A stretch of 23,579 nt of DNA from Betaproteobacteria bacterium (GTDB taxonomy: Bacteria > Pseudomonadota > Gammaproteobacteria > Burkholderiales > SG8-41), in the NCBI GenBank assembly GCA_021300125.1, contig JAJTHX010000124.1, forward strand, positions 1 through 23,579, given 5' to 3'. This document shows, piece by piece, positions 14,346 to 21,776 of this stretch; within the stretch, counting starts at the first letter, position 1; the number at the start of each line of letters is the position of its first letter. The position numbers and the translations under genes were made by a program. The notes beneath the pieces are model-generated. The model was not told the origin of the DNA and ran no database searches. It saw only the letters and a list, made by a program, of their open reading frames with translations.

Positions 14346-15137
14346 ATGCCCCGTATCGTTGCGCTCTACCGCTATCCCCTCAAGGGTTTCACGCCCGAAC
14401 CCGTGCACAGCCTGACCATCCTGCCCGACGGCCGCGCCGCGGGCGACCGTGTGCTCAACCTGCGCTTTGCCGATGCGCCGGTCGCCGACGCGGACTGGTG
14501 CCGCAAATACAATGGCGTGGTGCTGGCCAATACGCCGGGACTGGCGCGGTTGCAGACGTATTACGACCACCACAGCCTGCGCCTGCGCATCATGCTTGGC
14601 GAGCAGGTTCTCGCGGACGACATGGTCGACGGTCCGGGGCGGCAGCGTATCGTGGAGGCCCTGGCCGGGTATGTGCTGGGCCTCGACGACAATCCGCTGA
14701 AAGACCATCCAGGGCGCCTGCCGCTGAAACTGGTCGGCGACGGCGTGACGTCCCGTTACCAGGACAACGAGGCGGGGCAGGTCACGCTGCACAGCCGCGA
14801 AACCATCGCCTCGGCAGCGCAGGCGCTGGGTGACCCGCAACTCAGCGAACACCGTTTCCGCCACAACATCGTGATTGAAGGCGTCGAGGCCTGGGAGGAA
14901 CTGTCGTGGCTGGGCAGGCGCCTGCGCATCGGCGAGGTGGAGATGGATGTGGTGAAGCCGAAGACGCGCTGCCTCGCCACCCACGCCAACCCCGACACCG
15001 GCGAGCGCGACCTGCAGGTGATGCAGGGGCTGATGAAGAGCTTCGGCCAGGACCAGCCGACGCTGGGCATCGGCATGCTGACCCATGGCGCCGGTGGCGT
15101 GGTGCGCATTGGCGATGACATCCGCCTGATCGGCTGA
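14346..15137 (+). CDS. MOSC domain protein
   Basis: A 263-residue protein with an N-terminal MOSC beta-barrel domain (about 1-105, starting IVALYRYPLKGFTPE) and a C-terminal MOSC domain (about 125-262). The latter includes HRFRHNIVIEG, WEELSWLGRRLRIG and KPKTRCLATHANPDTGERD with Cys209, the conserved cysteine. MOSC proteins bind the molybdenum cofactor and reduce N-hydroxylated compounds (YcbX, mARC) or transfer sulfur. No ferredoxin domain is fused. No obvious ribosome site precedes ATG 14346, but the family sequence begins there. The upstream 135 bases separate it from the divergent amidohydrolase. Its link to the catabolic genes is unclear. Confidence 0.9.
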   Translation: MPRIVALYRYPLKGFTPEPVHSLTILPDGRAAGDRVLNLRFADAPVADADWCRKYNGVVLANTPGLARLQTYYDHHSLRLRIMLGEQVLADDMVDGPGRQRIVEALAGYVLGLDDNPLKDHPGRLPLKLVGDGVTSRYQDNEAGQVTLHSRETIASAAQALGDPQLSEHRFRHNIVIEGVEAWEELSWLGRRLRIGEVEMDVVKPKTRCLATHANPDTGERDLQVMQGLMKSFGQDQPTLGIGMLTHGAGGVVRIGDDIRLIG

Positions 15138-15204
15138 GCGCCTGATCGCCACCCTTGCCGCGGATGCGCGGCAGAAGCAACCGCTTGCTGCCGCTAAATG
15201 GTGC

Positions 15205-15233
15205 TTCCAAAAATTGTATACACTGCATACAAT
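15205..15233 (+). promoter_or_regulatory. predicted promoter of the dioxygenase 2 operon
   Basis: TTCCAA (15205-15210, a weak -35) and TACAAT (15228-15233, 5 of 6 to the -10 consensus) are 17 bases apart. The start site would be near 15240, with a leader of about 80 bases to ATG 15323. Confidence 0.4.
15213..15233. promoter_or_regulatory. candidate GntR operator on the dioxygenase 2 promoter
   Basis: ATTGTAT (15213-15219) and ATACAAT (15227-15233) are perfect inverted arms around a 7-base centre that is itself partly symmetric, so the 21-base element matches its reverse complement at 18 positions. It completely covers the predicted -10. The GntR gene two positions down this operon is the likely binder, implying autoregulation (inference). 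Confidence 0.55.
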
Positions 15234-15322
15234 CAACTTTCAGGTTGTCGACTGTCGGTTATCCAGTGCCACTTCGATCGCCGGGCACGGACCGGGTCAT
15301 CCAATCGCAACGGGAGGAAAAC

Positions 15323-16270
15323 ATGGACGCAGTGCAACGCCAGCCGCAACAACCAGCCAACCGCCCGCAACAGGTGCAGGTGATTCCCTCCGGCGCCGCG
15401 CTCGGTGCCGAAATCCGCGGTGTCGACCTGTCGCTGCCGGTGCCTGAGGAGACCCGGGCGCTGCTGCGCAAGGCCTGGGCCGATCATCTGGTGATCTACT
15501 GGCGCGGCCAGAATCTGCCGGACGAGGCACTGCTTGCCGCGGCCGGGATCTTTGGCAAGACCAAGGAACCGGCGGCGCGCAAATACCAGGTCGCCGGTGG
15601 CTACAACATCGGCGGCAAGATCGTGCCGCTGCATCCCCACCTGACACTGATCAGCAACCTCGACGAGAGCGGCGTACCGGTGAGGGACAACGGCGCACTG
15701 GGCAGCTACGAGGTGGTGTGGCACAGCGACAATTCGTACGTGCAGATCCCGCCGGCGGGCAGCATGCTCTATTCGGTGGTCCTGCCGGTGAATGGCGGTG
15801 GCGACACCTGGTTCAACAACCAGTATGTCGCTTACGAAGAGCTTCCCGAAGACCTCAAGGCCGCGATAAAGGGCAAATCGCAAATTCATGATGCCAGTCG
15901 CAACAGCGCGGGTGTGTTGCGCCCGACAGTCAAGATGCCGACCAGGCCCGAGGAGGTGCCGGGACCCGCGCATCCGCTGGTGCGCCTGCATCCTGTCACC
16001 GGCAAGCGAGCGCTGTACCTGGGGCGCCGCCGTGACTGGCCTTCCAACTACATCATCGGTATCTCCAACGAGGAGAGCGAGGCGCTGCTCGACAAGCTCT
16101 GGGCGCATGCCACGCAGCCGAAATACGCCTGGAAGCACAGCTGGAAGGTGGGCGATCTGGTGCTGTGGGATAACCGATGCGCGATGCACTATCGCTCCGA
16201 GGTCGATCCGAAACAGGCGCGCGTATTGCATCGCACCGTGATCAACGGCGAAGCCGTGATCTCCGGCTGA
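15323..16270 (+). CDS. TauD/TfdA family Fe(II)/2-oxoglutarate dioxygenase 2
   Basis: A 315-residue iron/2-oxoglutarate dioxygenase, paralogous to the one at 7.3 kb. The iron triad is His134-x-Asp136 (WHSDNSY) and His289 (NRCAMHYRS); Arg304 (RVLHRTVI) should bind 2-oxoglutarate. Residues 1-20 are a Gln/Pro-rich tail before the fold begins at VQVIPSGAALGAEIRGVDL. ATG 15323 has GGGAGG at 15312-15317, 5 bases upstream. It is the first gene of an operon followed by GntR (9-base gap), Bug receptor 2 (no gap) and an enolase-superfamily enzyme. The substrate is unknown; operon content suggests an organic acid imported via Bug 2. Confidence 0.9.
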   Translation: MDAVQRQPQQPANRPQQVQVIPSGAALGAEIRGVDLSLPVPEETRALLRKAWADHLVIYWRGQNLPDEALLAAAGIFGKTKEPAARKYQVAGGYNIGGKIVPLHPHLTLISNLDESGVPVRDNGALGSYEVVWHSDNSYVQIPPAGSMLYSVVLPVNGGGDTWFNNQYVAYEELPEDLKAAIKGKSQIHDASRNSAGVLRPTVKMPTRPEEVPGPAHPLVRLHPVTGKRALYLGRRRDWPSNYIIGISNEESEALLDKLWAHATQPKYAWKHSWKVGDLVLWDNRCAMHYRSEVDPKQARVLHRTVINGEAVISG

Positions 16271-16279
16271 GTCCTGTCC

Positions 16280-17056
16280 GTGGCTTCACGCAGTCGCCCC
16301 AAGCGGCCGGTCCGCGGCGCGCCGGATGATTCAGCCCTCCAGCGCATCGCCGCGCGCCGCATCCCGTCCGCTGATGGCGCGCGTCCACTGGCCGAAGTTG
16401 CCTGCGACGAGATTCGCAGGGCGATCCGCGAAGGCCGCATTGCCACCGGGGCGCACCTGACCGAGGTGGACCTGGCTTCATGGCTGGGCATGAGTCGCAC
16501 CCCCATCCGCGAGGCCATGCGGCGTTTGCAGAGCGAAGGACTGCTGCTCAACCAGCCATACCGCGGCGCGCTGGTGATGCGCCTCGACAGCGAGGACATG
16601 CGGCAGATGTTCGCGGTGCGCGAGTTGCTCGAGCCCGCTGCGGCTGCGGCCTGCGCCCGCAACGCAGGGCCTGCGGAAATTTCGGCGCTGCGGGCGCTCC
16701 TCGCCGAGGAGGCGGCGCAGCTCGACAATCCCTCCGCCCTGATCCCGCTCAACCGCCAGTTTCACGACATCATCCTCGAGTGCGCGCGCAACCAGTTCCT
16801 GGGCAAGGCTATGGCGGGTATCTACGCGCTGGTGCCGCTGCTGGGCGATTCAAACCTGCTCGACGGTCCGCACGCCCGTGAGGCCCATGCCCAGCACCGC
16901 GCCATACTCGAGGCCATCGAGCGTCAGGATGCATCCCGTGCCGAATCCGTGGCACGTGATCATGTCCGGCAGTCGCTGAAAACAAGGCTTGCCCGTATCG
17001 CGCATGACGGGCCGCAGACCTCAAAACCAGAACCCAAAAAAACGAGGAAAACATAA
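16280..17056 (+). CDS. GntR family regulator (FCD type)
   Basis: A 258-residue FadR-class regulator. A basic 30-residue N-terminal extension precedes the winged helix (about 37-100; GAHLTEVDLASWLGMSRTPI, then REAMRRLQSEGLL). The FCD domain (about 104-232) retains the expected metal ligands Asn158, His162, His206 and His228, in contrast to the regulator at 6.5 kb. The start is GTG 16280, 9 bases after the dioxygenase stop; no strong ribosome site is seen, so coupling to upstream translation is likely. The C-terminus is Lys/Pro-rich (PEPKKTRKT). It lies inside the operon it probably controls, through the inverted repeat at 15213-15233. Confidence 0.9.
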   Translation: MASRSRPKRPVRGAPDDSALQRIAARRIPSADGARPLAEVACDEIRRAIREGRIATGAHLTEVDLASWLGMSRTPIREAMRRLQSEGLLLNQPYRGALVMRLDSEDMRQMFAVRELLEPAAAAACARNAGPAEISALRALLAEEAAQLDNPSALIPLNRQFHDIILECARNQFLGKAMAGIYALVPLLGDSNLLDGPHAREAHAQHRAILEAIERQDASRAESVARDHVRQSLKTRLARIAHDGPQTSKPEPKKTRKT

Positions 17057-18040
17057 ATGCATCCATTCTTCAGCGCGGTCCTGCTGTCAGGCTGCATCGG
17101 TCTGCCTTTGACGGCCATGGCCCAGGCGGTCATCAGGGCACCCGGCGGATATCCCGAAAGGCCGGTGCGGATGCTGGTGCCGTTTGTCGCCGGCGGCGGC
17201 ACCGATCTGGTGGCGCGCGGCGTGGCGCAGAAGCTGGCTGAGCGCACCGGCCAGCAGTTTGTCGTCGATAACCGCCCCGGAGCTGGCGGCCGGATTGCAA
17301 TGGAAACCACCAAGTCCGCGGCGCCTGACGGATACACGATCACGATGATTTCCGGCACCACCACCGCGAGCAGCAACCTGCACAAGAACCTGCCGTACGA
17401 TTTCGCACGGGATTTCGCGCCGATTTCCCAGGTGACGGAGCAGCCCTATGTGGTGCTGGTGCCCAACGCCCTCCCGGTGAAGTCGGTGCCCGAGCTGATT
17501 GCGCTGGCCAAGGCCAAGCCGGGCGCGCTGAATTACGGTTCCTCAGGCACCGGCGGCATGCAGCACCTTTCGGGCACGCTGCTGTCGCAGAAAGCCGGGA
17601 TTTCGATGGTGCACATTCCGTTCAAGGGCGGCGGGCAGGTGATCGTGGACCTGGTGGCCGGCCAGATCCAGCTGGCATTCCTGAATCCGCTGGGCGCGCG
17701 TCCCCATATCACTGCCGGAAGGGTGCGCGGCATTGCGGTGACTACGCGCCAGCGTGCGCAGGCCTTCCCCAGCCTTCCAGCCGTTGCTGAAACCCTGCCC
17801 GGTTTTCACGTCAGCAACTGGTATGGCCTGGTGGCGCCGGCCAAAACCCCGCAGCAGACCATCCAGTTCCTGTACAAGAACGTGGTTGCGGCACTGGCGG
17901 ATGCCGACCTGCGCGAGCGCCTGGAAAAGGAAGGCTCCGAGCTGCTTGGCAGCTCACCAAAGGAATTCGGTGCCCACATCGTCAACGAAGTGCAGATGTG
18001 GGGCAGGGTCATCCGCGAGGCTGGCATCCAGGCGAATTGA
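17057..18040 (+). CDS. Bug family TTT substrate-binding receptor 2
   Basis: A 327-residue periplasmic Bug receptor. The signal sequence is about residues 1-23 (cleavage near AMA before QA); its n-region has no Lys or Arg, which is unusual, and an LSGC at 10-13 imitates a lipobox but lies too near the N-terminus. Family motifs are PVRMLVPFVAGGGTDLVARG, VDNRPGAGGRIAME, PDGYTITMISG, LNYGSSGTGGMQHL and MVHIPFKGGGQ. The ATG directly abuts the stop of the GntR gene (TAAATG), with GAGG 9 bases upstream, so translation is probably coupled. It should capture the acid used by the dioxygenase and enolase-superfamily enzymes of this operon (inference). Confidence 0.92.
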   Translation: MHPFFSAVLLSGCIGLPLTAMAQAVIRAPGGYPERPVRMLVPFVAGGGTDLVARGVAQKLAERTGQQFVVDNRPGAGGRIAMETTKSAAPDGYTITMISGTTTASSNLHKNLPYDFARDFAPISQVTEQPYVVLVPNALPVKSVPELIALAKAKPGALNYGSSGTGGMQHLSGTLLSQKAGISMVHIPFKGGGQVIVDLVAGQIQLAFLNPLGARPHITAGRVRGIAVTTRQRAQAFPSLPAVAETLPGFHVSNWYGLVAPAKTPQQTIQFLYKNVVAALADADLRERLEKEGSELLGSSPKEFGAHIVNEVQMWGRVIREAGIQAN

Positions 18041-18079
18041 TCTGCAATTGATTGCTATCTGATCACATACGAGGTTTCC

Positions 18080-19198
18080 ATGGCGGCGAAGATCAGCAAG
18101 GTGGAAGTATTCAGCATCGGCATGCCCCTGGCGGGCACCTTCACCAGTGGCGGCGTTTCCAAAAATGTCACCAAGTGCGTGGTGGTGCGTGTCACGGATA
18201 CTGAAGGCGCGACCGGCATCAGCAGCATCGATCCTGCTTCGACGGCCAAGTCGCCTCATACCGGTCCGGAGCTGGCGCTGGCCATCCGCGACCGCATTGC
18301 GCCCGCGCTGATCGGCCAGGATCCGGGTCGCATCAACCACATCCTCGAGATGGCTTCGGGGCTCACGCCCAACCAGCCCGGTGCGGTCGTCGGCGTGGAA
18401 CTGGCCTGCATCGAACTGGTGTGCCGCCGCAGGGGCATCGCCCTGCATGATTTTGTCGGTGGCGCCGTCCTCGACCGGGTGCAGTTCAACGGATGGGTCG
18501 GCGAACTGCCGCCGGAGGAGGCTGTAGCAGAGGCGTTGCGCTGGAAAAATGCCGGATTCCGATCGATGAAGATCAAGGTCGGCAATGATGCAGCCAGGGA
18601 CAGCGCCCGGGTCATCGCCGTGCGCGAGGCTGTCGGCAAGGACATCCAGCTGCGCATGGATGCCAACATGCAGTGCACGGTGGAGCAGGCACTTGCCCTG
18701 TGCAAGGCGGTCAAGTCCTGTGACATGCAGCTGTTCGAGCAGCCGGTGCACAAGGATGACCTGCAGGGACTGGCGCGGATCCGGCGCGAAGGCGGCATCC
18801 CGATCATGGCTGACGAATCGATCAGCGACCACCAGAGCCTGATCCGGGTGATCAAGGCGGACTGCGCCGATTACGTCAAGTTCGGCATCAAGCAGGCCGG
18901 CGGCCTGCTGCAGGCTTCGCGCATGCTGGCCACTGCCGAGGCCGCGGGCCTGCCGGTGGTTCTCGGGCATGGTTTCGGCCTCGACCTGAGCACCATCGCG
19001 GAGATCATGCTCGGCGCCACTTCACGCAACGTCGTTCCGGGCCTGGAATGCGTGGGCCCGCTGAAGGTGGTGGATACCGTGGCAAAAACCCGGCTCGACA
19101 TCAGCCGCGGCAGCCTGGCATTGCCCGCAGGCCCCGGGCTGGGAATAGAGCTCGATGAGGAGAAGCTGAAACGCTACGGCCTGCCAATGGCTGAATGA
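18080..19198 (+). CDS. mandelate racemase/muconate lactonizing enzyme family protein
   Basis: A 372-residue enolase-superfamily enzyme; these abstract a proton alpha to a carboxylate and perform racemisation, cycloisomerisation or dehydration. Metal ligands are Asp194 (MDANMQ), Glu220 (FEQPV) and Asp245 (MADES). The second-strand base motif is Lys164-x-Lys166 (SMKIKVG). The seventh strand has His297 (LGHGFG), as in mandelate racemase, and Glu323 is on strand eight. The position that holds Lys in MLE or Asp in mandelate racemase on strand six is Gly269, flanked by Lys267 and Lys271 (VKFGIKQAGG). The reaction is therefore uncertain. ATG 18080 has GAGG 5 bases upstream. It is the last gene of the dioxygenase 2 operon and is followed by a strong terminator. 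Confidence 0.88.
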   Translation: MAAKISKVEVFSIGMPLAGTFTSGGVSKNVTKCVVVRVTDTEGATGISSIDPASTAKSPHTGPELALAIRDRIAPALIGQDPGRINHILEMASGLTPNQPGAVVGVELACIELVCRRRGIALHDFVGGAVLDRVQFNGWVGELPPEEAVAEALRWKNAGFRSMKIKVGNDAARDSARVIAVREAVGKDIQLRMDANMQCTVEQALALCKAVKSCDMQLFEQPVHKDDLQGLARIRREGGIPIMADESISDHQSLIRVIKADCADYVKFGIKQAGGLLQASRMLATAEAAGLPVVLGHGFGLDLSTIAEIMLGATSRNVVPGLECVGPLKVVDTVAKTRLDISRGSLALPAGPGLGIELDEEKLKRYGLPMAE

Positions 19199-19212
19199 GC
19201 CGGTATCGCACG

Positions 19213-19244
19213 AAAAAAACGGCGCACCCTGATGCGCCGTTTTT
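19213..19244. terminator. bidirectional rho-independent terminator
   Basis: ACGGCGCA and TGCGCCGT (19219-19226 and 19233-19240) form a stem around CCCTGA, with A7 to the left (19213-19219) and T5 to the right (19240-19244). It lies between the convergent enolase-superfamily and SMP-30 genes. Confidence 0.9.
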
Positions 19245-19261
19245 GCTGGGCCGTGGCCTCT

Positions 19262-20188
19262 TTACATGTGGCCGTACAGCAGTTTCCCGGCCACCGGCAT
19301 TTTCGCGGTGAGAATGTCGCCCGAGAGCGATTCTGTGATGTAGATGGTCTTGCGGTCCGGTCCGCCGAACGCGAGATTGGCGAGGTGGTGGTGCTTGTGG
19401 TCGGTGGAATGCACCAGGTGGGTAGGCAGCATGTTGGAGTCGAAACGCCAGATGCCGACGCCGAGCTGGCAGACCAGCAGGCCGTTTTCCGAGTCCATCT
19501 CGATGCCGTCCGGACCGCCAACCCCGCCCGAGAGCTGGATCGCCACGCCGGTTTTCGATACCGAGCCGTCGGCCATCACCGGCAGACGCCACACCGAGTT
19601 GGAGCGTGTGACGCCGACATAGACATGTTTTTCAACGGTCGTCATGGTGATGCCGTTGGGGCTGGGTGCGTTGTTGACCAGTTTGCGCAGGTCGCCGTTG
19701 GCCTTGAGGCGGAACACCGCACCGGTGGGGTCGGCAATGCCGGTCTGGCCCTGGTCGGTGAAGTAAAGGTCGCCGTCCTTGGTGAAGTGCAGGTCGTTGA
19801 GGCCCTTGAAACTCTCGCTGTAGGCGGTGCGCAGCACGTTTTCCAGCTTGCCGGTTTTCGGATCCAGGGTCAGCAGGCCTTCCTTGTAATCACAGATGAA
19901 CAGGCGGCCATCCTTGTGGAATTTCATGCCGTTGGGCCAGCCGTCGTACTGGATCACCAGGTCCCAGTTGCCCTTGGGGTCGATACGGAAAATGCGGCCG
20001 AAGGGAATGTCGCAGACCCAAAGGTTGCCCTCGCGGTCGAAGGCCGGACCCTCGAGGAAGCACTCGACTTCGGCGTTCTGCCGGTTGGGGTCGGACCAGG
20101 CGCTGCGGCTTTTCTTGCGGAACTTGGCGGGCAGCGAGGTGAAGACCTCGGTGGTGATGTGCTCGAGCGGCTTGAACGGGTTGTACAT
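19262..20188 (-). CDS. SMP-30/gluconolactonase family protein
   Basis: A 308-residue six-bladed beta-propeller lactonase. The metal site of the family (Glu, Asn, Asn, Asp) is visible as Glu46 (FLEGPAFD), Asn131 (GLNDLHF), Asn178 (SPNGI) and Asp227 (GGPDGIEMD). Such enzymes hydrolyse sugar lactones or related lactones in the cytoplasm or periplasm; no signal peptide is present here. The start at 20188 (MYNPFKPLEHI) has a GAGGA about 10 bases upstream. The same frame stays open far upstream, through the antisense strand of the MFS gene, but that part has no family sequence. It could hydrolyse a lactone formed by the neighbouring enolase-superfamily enzyme (inference from position). Confidence 0.92.
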   Translation of the reverse strand: MYNPFKPLEHITTEVFTSLPAKFRKKSRSAWSDPNRQNAEVECFLEGPAFDREGNLWVCDIPFGRIFRIDPKGNWDLVIQYDGWPNGMKFHKDGRLFICDYKEGLLTLDPKTGKLENVLRTAYSESFKGLNDLHFTKDGDLYFTDQGQTGIADPTGAVFRLKANGDLRKLVNNAPSPNGITMTTVEKHVYVGVTRSNSVWRLPVMADGSVSKTGVAIQLSGGVGGPDGIEMDSENGLLVCQLGVGIWRFDSNMLPTHLVHSTDHKHHHLANLAFGGPDRKTIYITESLSGDILTAKMPVAGKLLYGHM

Positions 20189-20351
20189 GGCGCGGCTGTC
20201 CTCAGACTTAAGCGGTTGATGATGGGTTTTTCTGCGCCGGACTGGAACACGCGGCGCCAGAAGAGCCGCGATGTTAGCACGCAGCCCGCCTGATTTTGAG
20301 CGGCCTGCATCGCCCCGCGCCCGTCGCATCAGGCATTGGCGCGCCTTTGCT

Positions 20352-20387
20352 CCGGCTTCCGGGGGGGGGCCATGACATGGAAGCCGG
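20352..20387. repeat. inverted repeat with a nine-G loop
   Basis: CCGGCTTCC (20352-20360) is followed at once by nine G (20361-20369), and its complement GGAAGCCGG lies at 20379-20387. A 9-bp stem with an 18-base loop is possible; the G run could instead pair with C-rich sequence or stack. Confidence 0.55.
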
Positions 20388-20430
20388 GGGCGCGATGTTA
20401 AGATCGCTGAGGGTGCTTTTGAGCATGAAT

Positions 20431-20467
20431 GCGGGCTTCCGCACGGGTCCGCCGAGGCAAAGCCCGC
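20431..20467. repeat. inverted repeat upstream of the MFS gene
   Basis: GCGGGCTT (20431-20438) and AAGCCCGC (20460-20467) are perfect complements around a 21-base loop, ending 51 bases before the MFS start. It would lie in the leader if transcription starts upstream. Confidence 0.4.
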
Positions 20468-20518
20468 GCCCCCCTTTGTTGCGCAACTTTCCCGGGTTTT
20501 CCCCGAAAGACTCCATCC

Positions 20519-21757
20519 ATGAGTGCCGGCAATTCCAGAGACGATTCGCGGCACTACCCGTATTGGCGTCGCAACCGTTTCGTGCTGTCGCTGGCCAACC
20601 TGATCTGCGGGCTGGGTTTCAACCTGGCATGGCCTTTCGTGCCGCTGATGGTACGGGGGCTGGGAGTTCGCGAAAACCTCGAAACCTGGGTGGGCTACAT
20701 GCTGATGGTGTTCTACCTGGTCAGCTTTGCCGTGAGCCCGTTGTGGGGCGGCATCGCCGACCACTACGGCCGCAAGCTGATGGTGCTGAGGGCAATGCTG
20801 GGCATCGGCGTCGCGATGCTGCTCATGCCCCTGGCCGAAACGCCGCTGATGTTTGCAGCCCTGCTGATGCTGATTGCGGTGTTCAACGGATTCACCCCGG
20901 CCGGTGTGTCGCTGCTGGTCGCCAATACGCCGCCGGAGCGCATCGGCAGCGTGGTGGCACTTGCGCAAACCGGTGGCCTGGTCGGTCACGCGCTGGGTCC
21001 GGCGCTGGGCGCCTTGCTGATCGCGTCGTTTGACCAGCAGCACCGGATTTTCTGGGTCAGTGCGGCGTTGATGCTGTCGGGCGGGGCGCTGGTGGCTTTG
21101 TTTGCCGCCGAGATCAAGCAGCTTGCGGCGGGGCCCTGGCGGGTGCGCTGGATCGGCGGACTGCGCGACCTGCTGGCCGTGCCGCGCATCGGCCTGCTCT
21201 ACCTGCTGGGCTTCCTGTTCATGATCATGTGGTATGGCGGTGTCACCGTGATCACCGTGTTCATGATCCAGATCATGGAGGTGCGTGGCGCCGATGCGGC
21301 CGAGGAGGCGTTCTGGGTCGGCGCCGCAGCGATGGCGATGGCGGTGGGTACGGTGATCGCGCTGCCGTTCTGGGGACGAGCGCTGGACCGCATAGGGCCG
21401 GCGCGGGTGCTGGTGTTTGCCTCCGTTGCCACCATCGTCACGCACCTGCCGCTGCTGTTCATTGACACTCCGCTGCAGGTGGTGATCGCGCGGGCGGCTT
21501 TCGGGCTCAGCGCCGCCGCGATGCCCACGGCGCTGGTGCAACTGATCCGGATGCATGCGCCGCCCGGCACGGATGCACGAGCGATTTCGTATTCGACAGC
21601 CTTCCAGTTTTTTGCGATGGGCATCGCGCCCTTTGCCGCCGGCCTGATCGGGCCGGTGCTGGGACTGCGCTTCTATTTCGCCCTGACCATCTTGGCCATG
21701 GCGGGTGGATTGCTATTGTGGCTGCGTGCGGTGCGCCCGGGGGTACGACCGGGCTGA
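20519..21757 (+). CDS. MFS transporter (12-helix, DHA1-like)
   Basis: A 412-residue inner-membrane major facilitator. Hydrophobic segments are distributed over the whole chain as two six-helix halves joined by a loop near residues 200-220 (AAEIKQLAAGPWRVRW). Motif A in the helix 2-3 loop reads GGIADHYGRKLMVL, and a related sequence (FWGRALDRIGPARVLV) occurs in the second half. These point to proton-coupled export or uptake of a small molecule; the substrate is unknown, with multidrug-like or metabolite export as options. ATG 20519 begins a short basic cytoplasmic tail before helix 1; the ribosome site is weak (GAAAG). The gene converges on Bug receptor 3 with a 16-base gap. Confidence 0.88.
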   Translation: MSAGNSRDDSRHYPYWRRNRFVLSLANLICGLGFNLAWPFVPLMVRGLGVRENLETWVGYMLMVFYLVSFAVSPLWGGIADHYGRKLMVLRAMLGIGVAMLLMPLAETPLMFAALLMLIAVFNGFTPAGVSLLVANTPPERIGSVVALAQTGGLVGHALGPALGALLIASFDQQHRIFWVSAALMLSGGALVALFAAEIKQLAAGPWRVRWIGGLRDLLAVPRIGLLYLLGFLFMIMWYGGVTVITVFMIQIMEVRGADAAEEAFWVGAAAMAMAVGTVIALPFWGRALDRIGPARVLVFASVATIVTHLPLLFIDTPLQVVIARAAFGLSAAAMPTALVQLIRMHAPPGTDARAISYSTAFQFFAMGIAPFAAGLIGPVLGLRFYFALTILAMAGGLLLWLRAVRPGVRPG

Positions 21758-21776
21758 ACCCCGGGGGCGGGGCTCA
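21755..21776. other. hairpin joining two convergent stop codons
   Basis: TGA (21755-21757, MFS stop) can pair with TCA (21774-21776, the complement of the Bug 3 stop). Inside, CCCCG (21759-21763) pairs with CGGGG (21768-21772) around GGGG. No T-tract follows on either strand, so termination is uncertain. Confidence 0.3.

Larger units (their letters stand above)
20189..20518. other. 330-base divergent intergenic region without a gene
   Basis: The region separates the SMP-30 gene (minus) from the MFS gene (plus). No convincing coding frame was seen. It holds two inverted repeats (20352-20387 and 20431-20467) and a run of nine G. No clear sigma70 promoter was identified for either gene, though both must start here. 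Confidence 0.6.

Noticed and set aside
17084..17095. Lipobox-like LSGC in the signal sequence of Bug receptor 2
   Set aside because: The Cys at position 13 is too close to the N-terminus and there is no basic n-region; cleavage after AMA is more consistent with the Bug family.
20189..21556. A very long minus-strand frame that continues upstream of the SMP-30 gene, antisense to the MFS gene
   Set aside because: The extra upstream residues are low-complexity His/Gln/Arg-rich sequence typical of an antisense frame in GC-rich DNA; the SMP-30 fold starts at 20188 and the MFS gene on the other strand is clear.
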